Made by a program: the position numbers and the translations under genes
Notes under the pieces: generated by a model
Told to the model about the DNA's origin: nothing
The model's input: the letters and a program-made list of their open reading frames with translations, nothing else
Database searches by the model: none
From: Commensalibacter intestini A911
GTDB lineage: Bacteria > Pseudomonadota > Alphaproteobacteria > Acetobacterales > Acetobacteraceae
Direction: 5' to 3'
NCBI RefSeq assembly: GCF_000231445.1
Contig: NZ_AGFR01000007.1
Location: 186,001 to 250,000 of the forward strand
DNA: 64,000 bases
Shown here: positions 37,141-45,838 of the stretch, piece after piece
Layout of the letters: every line of letters begins with the position of its first letter
Position numbering within the stretch: the stretch's first letter is position 1

Positions 37141-37375
37141 ATAAGCGTAGTGGACCCGGGGGCGGTACCCGGCATCTCCACCATTATGGGGATGAAACAG
37201 GATCGACACGCGTAGTAAAGATATATTTTTTACTCGGCATTGTACCGCCGTTATCGGGCTTATTTTTACAAATGCCAACGATAATTTCGAGGCACACGCT
37301 GTTGCGGCTTAATAGGCCAATGTAACAAGCGCGGCTGAGGGTGCGCCGGGCAACAGAAGCCCCTCACTATGATAA
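37141..37375 (+). ncRNA. ssrA: tmRNA, circularly permuted (alphaproteobacterial type)
   Basis: tmRNA rescues stalled ribosomes and tags the product for ClpXP/ClpAP. The gene is permuted: the 3' acceptor half comes first. CATCTCC-A-CCA ends at 37183 and the 5' strand GGGGATG begins at 37188, and the two pair over seven bases with one G-U. Only four bases lie between them. The T stem (37156-37160 with 37168-37172) closes a 7-base loop GGCGGTA. The tag frame is 37274-37309 and reads ANDNFEAHAVAA, followed by TAA TAG. A seven-base stem (37146-37152 with 37365-37371) brackets the gene, so I set the borders near it. The ends of the two mature pieces are not determined. The SspB adaptor gene follows at once. 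Confidence 0.9.
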
Positions 37376-37400
37376 GTTTTATGATAGAGACAGTATATTT

Positions 37401-37964
37401 ATGACAAATTTCAATGATTCTGATAATAACGGTTTTGATGGCAACCCACCAACCATTCTTTTACCTTATCAAGAATGGATTGAATCCGCTTATCGTCATG
37501 TTGTGATTAATGCTTTAAAATATGCTGCAACAAATAAACTCCCTGGTAATCATAGTTTCTACATTACTTTTGATACAAACTATCCAGGTTTATCAATTCC
37601 AAGTCGCGTAAAAATAAAATATCCAAATGAGATGACAATTGTTTTACAACATCAATTTTGGGATTTGATCGTTGATGAAGATAGTGAGATACTATCTGTA
37701 GGTTTGTCTTTTGGAGGCGTCCCTACAACCTTAATTATCCCTTTTGGTGCGATCTCTGCGTTCTCCGATCCAGAGGCTAAATTATTATTAAATTTTACAA
37801 TCGTTCCTCCCCCTATTTCTGCTGTTGATAATATGCATTTAGTTGAGGAAACAGATCACTCGACTGCAGATACCTCCACAGAGACAACGAATAATACGGA
37901 CACTTCAAATAAAGAAGATGCACAAGTCATTAGCCTAGATGCTTTTCGTAAAAAAACTGATTAG
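37401..37964 (+). CDS. sspB: SspB-type ClpXP adaptor
   Basis: A 187-residue protein of the alphaproteobacterial SspB family, which tethers ssrA-tagged proteins to ClpXP. Seen are LLPYQEWIESAYRHVVINAL, HSFYITFDTNYPGLSIPSRV, YPNEMTIVLQHQFWDLIV, and LSFGGVPTTLIIPFGAISAF. After the folded domain there is a Thr/Asp/Asn-rich linker and a C-terminal ISLDAFRKK, which fits the short ClpX-binding tail expected at the end of SspB. The open frame extends to 37341, but the ATG at 37401 begins a normal N-terminus and lies outside ssrA. The gene starts about 26 bases after the tmRNA. Confidence 0.92.
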   Translation: MTNFNDSDNNGFDGNPPTILLPYQEWIESAYRHVVINALKYAATNKLPGNHSFYITFDTNYPGLSIPSRVKIKYPNEMTIVLQHQFWDLIVDEDSEILSVGLSFGGVPTTLIIPFGAISAFSDPEAKLLLNFTIVPPPISAVDNMHLVEETDHSTADTSTETTNNTDTSNKEDAQVISLDAFRKKTD

Positions 37965-38006
37965 TTTATAGTTTTATATTCATAATTATAAATTACAGAT
38001 AGTAAT

Positions 38007-38126
38007 ATGTATTTGTTTTATAATTTTTTTAATAAAGCAATGGTAAATTATAATGTATCTGAAATACAAGTATCGGAAGGTTATGATATATATCCAACTG
38101 ATTTATCACAATTAGGTTTAAGCTAA
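38007..38126 (+). CDS. Possible 39-residue small protein
   Basis: A short frame starting MYLFYNFFNKAMVNYNVSE and ending in TDLSQLGLS. No good ribosome site is visible and no family is recognised. It fills the gap between sspB and wrbA, which otherwise holds nothing I can identify. It could equally be the end of a lost gene. Confidence 0.25.
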   Translation: MYLFYNFFNKAMVNYNVSEIQVSEGYDIYPTDLSQLGLS

Positions 38127-38293
38127 GACCTGACCTACTAATAAGTAACTCTAATTCTAACACATAAACTAATTGTTTTATTTATTCACCTCACACTATC
38201 AGTTTAAAATCTTTTTATAAAACAACCCATTATCATTCTCTTAATATTCGATATGATGACAGTTAATACTTATTCAACATGAAGGAAAATATT

Positions 38294-38896
38294 ATGTCAG
38301 CTCGTATCTTAGTTTTATATTACTCTACCTATGGTCATATTGAAACAATGGCTTATGCAATCGCAAAAGGCATTGAGGCAACAGGTGCTACCGCAGTTGT
38401 TAAACGCGTTCCAGAAACCGTTCCAGAAGATATTGCAAAAGCTAATCATTTCAAACTAGATCAAGCTGCTCCAATTGCAACACCAGCTGAACTTGCTGAA
38501 TATGACGGAATTATTCTTGGTACAGGCACACGCTTTGGAAGACTTTCTTCTCAAATGGCAAGTTTCCTTGATAAAACTGGTGGCTTATGGGCTCAAGGTG
38601 CATTAATTGGTAAAGTCGGTGCTGCATTTACCAGCACAGGATCACAACATGCAGGTCAAGAACTTACATTAATGTCGTTAATCACAAATTTAATGCATTA
38701 TGGAATGACAATTGCAAGCTTCCCATTCTCTTTTGCTGGACTAGCTGAAATCAATGAAGTTTCAGGTGGCACGCCATATGGTGCATCAACAATTGCTGGG
38801 CCAGATGGTTCTCGTGCTGTTTCTCAAAATGAGTTAAACGGTGCAGAATTCTTTGGTAAACATGTGGCTGAAGTAACAAAGAAAATCGCTTCTTAA
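38294..38896 (+). CDS. wrbA: NAD(P)H:quinone oxidoreductase WrbA
   Basis: A 200-residue flavodoxin-like enzyme that reduces quinones by two electrons. FMN-binding loop [12 protein letters not shown] lies near residue 9, [18 protein letters not shown] and [10 protein letters not shown]-like [15 protein letters not shown] follow, and the C-terminal half carries [12 protein letters not shown]. The open frame begins at 38279, but AAGGAAA stands correctly before the second ATG at 38294 ([10 protein letters not shown]), so I choose that. A strong terminator follows. Monocistronic. Confidence 0.95.
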   Translation: MSARILVLYYSTYGHIETMAYAIAKGIEATGATAVVKRVPETVPEDIAKANHFKLDQAAPIATPAELAEYDGIILGTGTRFGRLSSQMASFLDKTGGLWAQGALIGKVGAAFTSTGSQHAGQELTLMSLITNLMHYGMTIASFPFSFAGLAEINEVSGGTPYGASTIAGPDGSRAVSQNELNGAEFFGKHVAEVTKKIAS

Positions 38897-38920
38897 TTTT
38901 ACTACAATCTGATATTCATT

Positions 38921-38966
38921 CCGCTTTAAAAGAGTTAACCATACTTATTTAAAGCGGTTTATTTTT
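38921..38966 (+). terminator. Terminator of wrbA
   Basis: Perfect 10-base arms (38921-38930 and 38948-38957) and a T-rich tract after the second arm. Confidence 0.88.
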
Positions 38967-39246
38967 AACTAAACAAGACAAAAAATAGGCGCTACACACA
39001 AAATAGTAAATATTTTTTATTGACTATCATAAATATAATATTTGTAATAAAGTAGTGTAAACATAAAATGTATGTTTAAAATCAACTGTGCTATTAATAC
39101 ATATTTTGTCAAAAATTTTATATATAAAAATATAAAGATATTTGATTAATCAATCATAATAAACATGCATTTGTTAAAATTTAGCAAAACACTGGATCAA
39201 CACTAAAGATAATACATAAACAATATTTATATAAGGCATCATAACT

Positions 39247-39762
39247 ATGAATAATCAATAAAGTGATACTATAGAACAAGCAATGCAACAGATAAAAGAG
39301 CTAATATCCCCTCTTAGACATGATGGCTTTTTTACAAACACCAAAAAAACAATACCTTACATCAAAGAAAAAGTTGATATTTGGCTTCAAACACACGAAA
39401 AAAATATAACTCATAATTTGGAGATTTTACTTACTCCTCAGCAGTATGATCTATCTTGGGTTATCGCTCAAGCCAAGGCTATCTCGCAGTATATAGAATA
39501 ATATCTGCTTCAACTTAAACATACTAGTTCAAGTGAACAAAATGTAACGAGACTTACACAAAATTTTATCTTTGATTTTATGGATTTAAATTCATGCTTA
39601 AGAGCATTGTCTTCTGAAAAAACATTTTTACCATCATTTTATGACCCATCTGAGGAAGATATACTCGCTGATATTAAAAGATCTCAAGAGGTTATGTCTT
39701 CAGGCGCTTTTGAGGCAGAAAAACAATCATGTTTTGACGTTAAAAAAAGCCCAATAATGTAA
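39247..39762 (+). pseudogene. Decayed gene with two in-frame TAA codons
   Basis: From an ATG at 39247 a single frame reads as plausible protein for about 170 codons, but it meets TAA at 39259-39261 (after MNNQ) and at 39499-39501 (after SQYIE). Between and after the stops it is coherent: KKTIPYIKEKVDIWLQTHEK, LTPQQYDLSWVIAQAKAI, then LNSCLRALSSEKTFLPSFYD and EDILADIKRSQEVMS. Both stops could come from CAA by one base change. No family is recognised. It begins the decayed stretch between wrbA and queA. Confidence 0.6.
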
Positions 39763-40200
39763 ATGTATGAGGAAAAATCAGTCCGTTCTTAATTCGTCAT
39801 GCAATAGAACTAAAAATTAAACGTAAAATGCTTGGTATAGTAAAGGTTATTAGTAAAAATAAACACGTTTATAAACAAAAAACTATTCAAATCAGGAAAT
39901 ATATTAACTTTATAGGTAATAATGAAAACCTTTTTAATTTACCACAAGATGTAGATATAAAAAAATTCAAATAGTAAATCAATGGTCAAACAATTTTATT
40001 CATACTGGTAAATATGAATATTCATGGCATATATACGCCGCTATTTTAGCTATAAAGCCTTTATTTATAATGGAAAAAGATAATGAAAATTACTCCATCG
40101 ATTCTTTTGATTTTAGAAACAAATCTTTTACCAAAAAACTCGTCATACAAAGGTTCAAAAAGTATTTCGGAAAAAACAAAATCTTTATCCTAAATTAAAT
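39763..40200 (+). pseudogene. Gene remnants in the decayed wrbA-queA interval
   Basis: Two stretches read like protein in different frames without starts: about 39793-39974 (ELKIKRKMLGIVKVISKNKH) and about 39980-40197 (QWSNNFIHTGKYEYSWHIYA, then KKLVIQRFKKYFGKNKIF). They probably come from one lost gene. I cannot identify the family. With the 39247 pseudogene this makes about 1 kb of degenerating sequence. Confidence 0.4.
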
Positions 40201-40233
40201 ATTTCATAAATTTTATGGCGGTCAAATATCTTA

Positions 40234-40356
40234 CTAAGATTTAGCTGTCATAAAGTTGTTAAATAATTTCGCTAACTTTATTGTAATACGCATAGTCTGT
40301 ATTAAAAAAAAGAAGAGCAAACCTATTCCATACATCAATAAAAATATATAATTCAT
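40234..40356 (-). CDS. 40-residue small membrane protein
   Basis: A short frame with a strong ribosome site (GAGGAT, six bases before the ATG at 40356). The peptide starts MNYIFLLMYGIGLLFFFLIQ, a clear membrane helix, followed by a basic amphipathic tail (TMRITIKLAKLFNN). No family is known to me. It could be a small stress or toxin-type peptide, but there is no partner gene or antisense RNA that I can see. Its gene-like ribosome site is the main support. Confidence 0.5.
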   Translation of the reverse strand: MNYIFLLMYGIGLLFFFLIQTMRITIKLAKLFNNFMTAKS

Positions 40357-40467
40357 TTTCTATCCTCTTAACGTCGTTATAAGCAAAATCATCTATTGAT
40401 TAATTTCAAGCATTCGTTATCTATAAACATATTCGCTTTTCCTTATATGACCAATGGATAATCTGAG

Positions 40468-41517
40468 ATGACTGACCAAACTGCTGATTTTGATTTTGAT
40501 TTACCAGAAACATGTATTGCACACCAACCAATGCGTCCAAAAGATCTGGCTAAATTATTATATATTCCTACTGGTCAAGCACTCGAAGATAAAATCATCC
40601 GTGATCTTCCTTCCTTTTTTCGTAAAGGAGATATCTTAGTCGCGAATGATACCAAAGTCATTCACGCTAAATTATCCGCCATGCGTGGGGCTGCGCATAT
40701 TGGAATTACGTTAGATCGTCCGATGGGGGATGGGCGTTGGCATGTGTTAATTAAAAACAGTAAAAGATTAAAGCTCGGCGATAAGCTCGACTTTCCTGAT
40801 GGTCAAGTTTACGCAACGGTCGATGAATTAGAAGATGGTGGCAGTGGCTTTATCCGTTTTAGTGTTGAAGGCGATGCATTCGATCAATGGTTAAGAGATA
40901 TTGGAACGCTTGCTTTACCCCCTTATATTGAGCGTCCTACAGGCCCTACGGAACAAGACGAAAAAGATTATCATACAATTTTCTCTCATCATCCAGGGGC
41001 TGTTGCTGCACCAACCGCTGGGCTACATTTTACAGATCAACTTTTGGCACAATTAGACGAAGTCGGTGTTGAACGTCTGACGTTAACTTTACATGTTGGA
41101 GCAGGTACATTCTTACCTGTGCGTAGTGATAATATTAGCGATCATCATATGCATGCAGAGTACGGTATCATTACTCCTGAAGTTGCAGAACGTTTAAATA
41201 AAGCCAAAGCGGAAAAACGTCGTATTATTGCAGTTGGCACAACGTCTTTACGATTATTGGAAAGTGCCGTTGATGAGCATGGGGTTATTCACCCTTTTCA
41301 TAAAGAAACTTCTATTTTTATTCGTCCAGGCTATCGTTTTAAAGCCGTAGATATGCTGATGACCAATTTTCATTTACCTCGATCCACCTTATTTATGCTC
41401 GTTTGTGCATTTGGTGGTACGGAAAAAATGCGGCATGCTTATGAACATGCCATCAAAACGGGATATCGTTTTTATTCTTATGGAGATGCTTGTTTAATTG
41501 AAAAGGCATCTTTGTAA
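40468..41517 (+). CDS. queA: S-adenosylmethionine:tRNA ribosyltransferase-isomerase
   Basis: A 349-residue QueA that transfers and rearranges the ribosyl part of SAM onto preQ1 in tRNA, giving epoxyqueuosine. Signature stretches: FDFDLPETCIAHQPMRPKD (the R in PMRPKD region is usual RP-D), ILVANDTKVIHAKL, AAPTAGLHFTDQLL, TLHVGAGTFLPVRSD and the C-terminal MLMTNFHLPRSTLFMLVCAF. Length is normal. It is usually beside tgt; here tgt lies 4.3 kb downstream with five other genes or remnants between. Confidence 0.97.
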   Translation: MTDQTADFDFDLPETCIAHQPMRPKDLAKLLYIPTGQALEDKIIRDLPSFFRKGDILVANDTKVIHAKLSAMRGAAHIGITLDRPMGDGRWHVLIKNSKRLKLGDKLDFPDGQVYATVDELEDGGSGFIRFSVEGDAFDQWLRDIGTLALPPYIERPTGPTEQDEKDYHTIFSHHPGAVAAPTAGLHFTDQLLAQLDEVGVERLTLTLHVGAGTFLPVRSDNISDHHMHAEYGIITPEVAERLNKAKAEKRRIIAVGTTSLRLLESAVDEHGVIHPFHKETSIFIRPGYRFKAVDMLMTNFHLPRSTLFMLVCAFGGTEKMRHAYEHAIKTGYRFYSYGDACLIEKASL

Positions 41518-41526
41518 AAAAGAGAG

Positions 41527-42003
41527 TTATTTAAGTTTATCAAGATCAACACAGCCCTCTTGTTTTAAACGTTCTATAATCTTCACATATGCTTTCATAA
41601 CGATTTCCCCTACGGCTTGAGGTGTATTTCCTGTTTCTGTCATACTATTAAAAAAACTAGGATGTTTTAACTGTCTCATCATAATATTTTGTTTCTGCAT
41701 GAAATCTAAATTAGAATAAGGATCAGTTTGATAATTATTTAGATATTGTTGTTGTTTTTGTTTAATCGTAAAAACAACAGTCATATCCTCTATAATACAT
41801 TGATTCATTTTTTCATGTGCACTATCTGCATCAACATTTGCATAACAATTTTCAACTATTTTGATTGCATTAGGAATACTATTCTCACAAAAAGCAGGCT
41901 TTAAATCATTTGCTGCATCTTGAACGACTTGTTCACCACCTGATTGTGCATGCGCCGTCAATGGAATAACCATCATTGATAAAGCAATAAATATTTTTTT
42001 CAT
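41527..42003 (-). CDS. Secreted protein of unknown function
   Basis: A 158-residue protein with a signal peptide (MKKIFIALSMMVIPLTAHAQ, cleavage after AHA). The mature part is mostly helical and has cysteines in FCENS, ENCYANV, QCIIED and EGCVD, four in all, suggesting two periplasmic disulfides. A degraded paralogue lies immediately upstream on the same strand (42038-42486), showing tandem duplication followed by decay of one copy. No family is recognised. Confidence 0.8.
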   Translation of the reverse strand: MKKIFIALSMMVIPLTAHAQSGGEQVVQDAANDLKPAFCENSIPNAIKIVENCYANVDADSAHEKMNQCIIEDMTVVFTIKQKQQQYLNNYQTDPYSNLDFMQKQNIMMRQLKHPSFFNSMTETGNTPQAVGEIVMKAYVKIIERLKQEGCVDLDKLK

Positions 42004-42037
42004 TTTATTCTCTCTATATTTTTTATATTCATTAAAG

Positions 42038-42486
42038 TTAATGGATTAAGTTAGGATTAAAACAATTCTCTTTATGTAACGCTACAGCAACCCTCATCGT
42101 ATCATTATAAAGCTTTTTATACATAACTTCTGATGATGCATTTTCATAGGCATAAGAATTCTGTATTTAATTAATCGCACTTGCAGATTATCAGGATCAA
42201 CAAAATCATTTCCAGCATAAGGCTCTGGCAATCCTTGAGCTGCGGCTCTCTTTCTCTTCATTTACACTAAACCACTCACAGTGAAATCTTCTATGACACA
42301 CTGATTAGTTTTATTGATCGTTGCATCTTGTGTATTTTGATAACAATCTTGTGCTATTTGAATAATTTTACTCAAATTATTATGACATAATGCTGGTTTT
42401 AACGCTTCAGCCGCTTTCTGAATAATTGTATCTGACACTTCGGTTTGTGCATTAGCCATGCATGGTAACAATAGTATCATGACCAA
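42038..42486 (-). pseudogene. Decayed tandem paralogue of the 41527-42003 gene
   Basis: The first half aligns with the intact copy: signal-like LLLPCMANAQT, then AAEALKPALCHNN, IIQIAQDCYQN and NQCVIEDFTV, after which the frame shifts and stops. The second half reappears in another frame, ending VAVALHKENCFNPNLIH, which matches the intact end (IERLKQEGCVDLDKL). The start is also poor, with only a TTG at 42486 and no clear ribosome site. So the gene carries at least one frameshift and probably a damaged start. Confidence 0.7.
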
Positions 42487-42719
42487 ACCAAATATTTTGC
42501 TTATTAGTTCATCATATCCATAAATAATCTTTTTTCAAACGATCCTCACCATAACATATGTTTTTTTGTAAGGTGAATATCTTTCATAAACTTGTCATGC
42601 ACAGTATAAAAACGACAGTCAGAAATGATTTAATCATTCAAAAAGCATTTGCTTTTATTTTACTTAAAAATATTTTATGAGTAGTTACAATTTTATGCTT
42701 ACTGTCAAGGAGTCTTGTA

Positions 42720-44087
42720 TTGGTAGAAAATAAATTAAAAAAAGGGCTAAGTAAACGGCATGTCTTTTTTATTGCATTTGGCTCAGCTATTGGTACAGGG
42801 CTTTTTTATGGTTCAGCTGCAGCAATTAAATTAGCAGGCCCTAGTGTTTTATTCGCGTATTGTATCGCAGGCGCCGCAGTATTTATGGTCATGCGTGCTT
42901 TGGGTGAAATGGCGTTACATACTCCTGCTGCAGGTTCCTTTGGATATTATGCCACCACTTTTATCAGCCCTTTGGCAGGGTTTATCACTGGATGGACATA
43001 TGTTTTCGAAATGGCATTAGTTTGTCTCACCGACATTACTGCCTTCGCCACGTATATGGATTTCTGGTATGTCGGCGTTTCTCCATGGATTTGGACGTTA
43101 GGCATTACCTTAATTATTACAGCGATTAATCTTGCTGCGGTTAAAATTTATGGCGAGTTAGAATTCTGGTTATCTGTTGTAAAGATTGTTGCTATTATTG
43201 CGATGGTTTTAGCAGGTGTTATCATTTTAACTTATGGATTAAATTACTCTCATCATGCTTCAGCAGGGCTTCATAATTTATGGTCTAATGGAGGGTGGAT
43301 GCCCAATGGTTGGTTTGGATTAATCGCTTCTTTTAGTGTCGTTGTCTTTGCTTTTGGCGGTATTGAAATTATTGGTTTGACCGCGATTGAAACCAAAAAC
43401 GCTGAAAAGAATATTCCTAAATCCATCAATGCTATTCCATTTCGCATACTACTTTTTTATATTATGACCTTAACCATGTTAATGTCGATCTATCCTTGGG
43501 ATAAAATTGGACTTGAAGGCAGCCCTTTTGTGACGATTTTCAATAGTATTGGCATTAAATCTGCTGCTAATATTTTCAATGTTGTTGTCATTACTGCTGC
43601 AATCTCTGCAATTAACAGTGACATGTACGGTGCCAGTCGCATGATGTATGGTTTGGCACAAGAAGGTCAAACTCTAAAACGCTTAAATTATATTTCTAAA
43701 AACGGCACTCCAATTAGCGCTGTATTTGTGATGTTTTTAGCCTTGCTCGTCGGTGTTGTTTTAAATTATTTTTATCATGAGGGGTTATTCTTTTTCATCG
43801 CTGCTATGGCAACTTTTGCCACAGTTTTAGTTTGGTTAATGATTTTACTTTCTCAAGTTTACATGCGTATGAAATTACCCAAAGACCAAATTGCTACTCT
43901 TAAATACCCAGTTCCGTTTTGGCCACTTGGCCCTATTCTAGCAATTCTATTTATGATTTTTATCATTGTCGTGATTGGAATAGTACCAGAAACACGTGTA
44001 GCTCTTTGGATAGGATTGATATGGGTTATATTCTTAGTTGGTTGTTACTATTTATCCCAAGTGATGAATAAGAAAAAAGCTGTTTAA
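42720..44087 (+). CDS. Amino acid permease (APC family)
   Basis: A 455-residue transporter with about twelve membrane helices. The N-terminal motif [20 protein letters not shown] and [21 protein letters not shown] are typical of the amino acid transporter branch with ProY, GabP, AnsP and LysP. Start is TTG at 42720, supported by AAGGAG upstream. Helix 8 region has [15 protein letters not shown]. Substrate is not readable, though the neighbouring arginase-family gene makes a basic amino acid or related amine possible. It is part of an insert between queA and tgt. Confidence 0.92.
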   Translation: MVENKLKKGLSKRHVFFIAFGSAIGTGLFYGSAAAIKLAGPSVLFAYCIAGAAVFMVMRALGEMALHTPAAGSFGYYATTFISPLAGFITGWTYVFEMALVCLTDITAFATYMDFWYVGVSPWIWTLGITLIITAINLAAVKIYGELEFWLSVVKIVAIIAMVLAGVIILTYGLNYSHHASAGLHNLWSNGGWMPNGWFGLIASFSVVVFAFGGIEIIGLTAIETKNAEKNIPKSINAIPFRILLFYIMTLTMLMSIYPWDKIGLEGSPFVTIFNSIGIKSAANIFNVVVITAAISAINSDMYGASRMMYGLAQEGQTLKRLNYISKNGTPISAVFVMFLALLVGVVLNYFYHEGLFFFIAAMATFATVLVWLMILLSQVYMRMKLPKDQIATLKYPVPFWPLGPILAILFMIFIIVVIGIVPETRVALWIGLIWVIFLVGCYYLSQVMNKKKAV

Positions 44088-44097
44088 TGATAGATCC

Positions 44098-44130
44098 GAT
44101 AGCTAAGAAATTTTATATCTCTTAGCTATC
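44098..44130 (+). terminator. Hairpin after the permease gene
   Basis: Perfect 11-base arms (44098-44108 and 44120-44130), loop of 11. No T-run follows on the plus strand, so it is a weak or bidirectional terminator between convergent genes. Confidence 0.5.
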
Positions 44131-44181
44131 TAGAATTTGGCCTCATTAAATTTATTTATAATCACCCAACATTTTAGATCT

Positions 44182-45054
44182 TTACTCTTTTAAAATTGGA
44201 ATCTGTTCCAGCATTTCTTGTAAATGAATAGCATCCCAAGGCATATGCTCTGTAATTCCCAGACCTACAATCTCCGTCAATGGAAGAATATCTTGTATTA
44301 CTCTGGTTAATTCAGGAATTGTCATCGCACCTTGCGCAACACCATCAAATATCTTTGGATCTTGATAAGGGTTGGCAAATAATAACGAACGAAATAAAGA
44401 AGCATTTAACACATCTAAATCGATATGAATAAAAAGTTTGCTAATTTGCTCTTCTTTAATCCATTCTATGACAGAGTTGCTACTTTTTGATAACTCTTTT
44501 GGGCCGACATGACGCAATCCTAGACGCTGAATAACCTCTGTTTCATATGCCATTGTTTCTTGTAAACCACCCAACATGACCTTCTTCGGATTGAGTTTAA
44601 CAGGAACTTTTTCAGCAAAAGCAGGATCTCCCTCACCTAGCAAGTTTCCCAAAACCATTGCATGCTCATGTTGAAAGTCTTTAGGAGTTGTCACATCTGT
44701 GTGTGCATCCATCCATAATACACCTAAATTTCCATCATAGATTTGATTTAAATAACTAATCGGTGCTTGCTCAACCAAACAATCTCCACCAAATACAACA
44801 ATTTTCTGTGGGTGATGCTGATGAATAATCGTTGTTGCGTCTTCTAATTGTTTTAACAAAGCACTCTGTTCAATAATCCCATTTTCTTTTTTAATACTTG
44901 TTGAGTGATAGGGGTCAATCGGAACTTCTATAGTCGGATGACTTCCTTTAGGAGCAAGCCATTCCAATAAGCGGGCTCCTAAAGAATAAGCAGGATTATT
45001 TCCACCACCTTGCCATTGAGGCATTAACAAACGCAATGTTTTTATTGCTGACAT
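44182..45054 (-). CDS. Arginase/agmatinase-family hydrolase
   Basis: A 290-residue ureohydrolase-fold protein. Metal-binding motifs: VVFGGDCLVEQ (usually GGDH, here Cys replaces His), VLWMDAHTDVTTP (DAH-D) and LFIHIDLDVLNAS (usually S-D-D--DP; here I-D-D-LN). The GGDC and missing DP are unusual but occur in some arginase-like proteins, so manganese binding may differ from true arginases. It lies beside a divergent amino acid permease and a TetR gene on the same strand, 25 bases upstream. A role in amine or basic amino acid breakdown is inferred. Confidence 0.85.
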   Translation of the reverse strand: MSAIKTLRLLMPQWQGGGNNPAYSLGARLLEWLAPKGSHPTIEVPIDPYHSTSIKKENGIIEQSALLKQLEDATTIIHQHHPQKIVVFGGDCLVEQAPISYLNQIYDGNLGVLWMDAHTDVTTPKDFQHEHAMVLGNLLGEGDPAFAEKVPVKLNPKKVMLGGLQETMAYETEVIQRLGLRHVGPKELSKSSNSVIEWIKEEQISKLFIHIDLDVLNASLFRSLLFANPYQDPKIFDGVAQGAMTIPELTRVIQDILPLTEIVGLGITEHMPWDAIHLQEMLEQIPILKE

Positions 45055-45079
45055 TATTCTATTCCTTCTGATTTATATA

Positions 45080-45679
45080 TTATTGTTTCTTTGCCCCTAG
45101 AGCTTTTCGGATCAGTGTTTCAAAGACAGGAAGTTGTCGTTCTAAATCAATATTCGGATCATAAGCAGTTCTAGCAATTAACCCATCCACCACTGCATAA
45201 ATCCAAATTGATACAGTTTCTAGATCGCCATGAGCATCAACTTGCCCTAATTCAATCGCTTTTTTTAAAAGATTTATAAAAGCTTCTCGCATGATTTTAT
45301 CACTGGCCAGAAAAGCAGAACGAACCGTAGAATTTCGAGTTGCTTGTGCTAGAATTTCCGTCCACAACCGATGATCAATGGGATAAGAAACATCTCGAAT
45401 ACACTCCATTAAAGTTGCTAGTAAAACATCAAAAGAAGGTGCATTCACCAAAGCATTTTGTAGCTTCTTAGCAGCACTCATATGATCTTCAATAATAATG
45501 TAAAGAAATAACTCTTCTTTATTCGTGAAGTGCACGTAAATACTGCCTTGGCTAATTTGTGCAGCTTTGGAAATATCTGAAATTGAACAGCCTTCATACC
45601 CTTTCTCTGCAAAACATTTAGCCGCATTGACAATGATCTTTTGCCGTGTATCCGCTTTTTTCTCTTGATGATGAACCAT
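45080..45679 (-). CDS. TetR family transcriptional regulator
   Basis: A TetR-type repressor. The N-terminal helix-turn-helix reads AAKCFAEKGYEGCSISDISK, AAQISQGSIYVHFTNKEELF, which is typical; the rest is an all-helical ligand domain. The frame is open to an ATG at 45694, but that codon lies inside a 40-base palindrome and has no ribosome site, while the ATG at 45679 (MVHHQEKK) is preceded by AAAGAG. I choose 45679 (199 residues). It is upstream of the arginase-family gene by 25 bases and probably controls it, itself and perhaps the permease. Ligand unknown. Confidence 0.9.
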   Translation of the reverse strand: MVHHQEKKADTRQKIIVNAAKCFAEKGYEGCSISDISKAAQISQGSIYVHFTNKEELFLYIIIEDHMSAAKKLQNALVNAPSFDVLLATLMECIRDVSYPIDHRLWTEILAQATRNSTVRSAFLASDKIMREAFINLLKKAIELGQVDAHGDLETVSIWIYAVVDGLIARTAYDPNIDLERQLPVFETLIRKALGAKKQ

Positions 45680-45687
45680 AATACTCT

Positions 45688-45727
45688 TTATCATTTAATG
45701 AATGAACGATCACTCATTAAATGATAA
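45688..45727. promoter_or_regulatory. Palindromic TetR operator candidate
   Basis: A nearly perfect 40-base inverted repeat. Outer arms are TTATCATTTAATGA and its complement TCATTAAATGATAA; the inner arms TGA/TCA flank the centre ACGA. Only one inner pair and the centre are unmatched. It covers the 5' edge of the TetR gene, so it is a strong candidate for autoregulation. Confidence 0.78.
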
Positions 45728-45838
45728 GAACAACATAAAATAAAGTCAAGCACCATTAAACTTAAAATTATCCTTTCATTTCAAGTCATAGATTTATATA
45801 ACCAATTTATTCTGTTCACTTTGTTAAAATGATTCATA

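Noticed and set aside
37119-37325. A 68-residue protein gene over the tmRNA
   Set aside because: It covers the acceptor stem, T arm and tag frame of ssrA, which are far better supported.
17544-39501. TAA reassigned to glutamine
   Set aside because: Clear housekeeping genes in the window, such as clpA and tgt's neighbours, end normally at TAA, and the genes with internal TAA also carry other damage.
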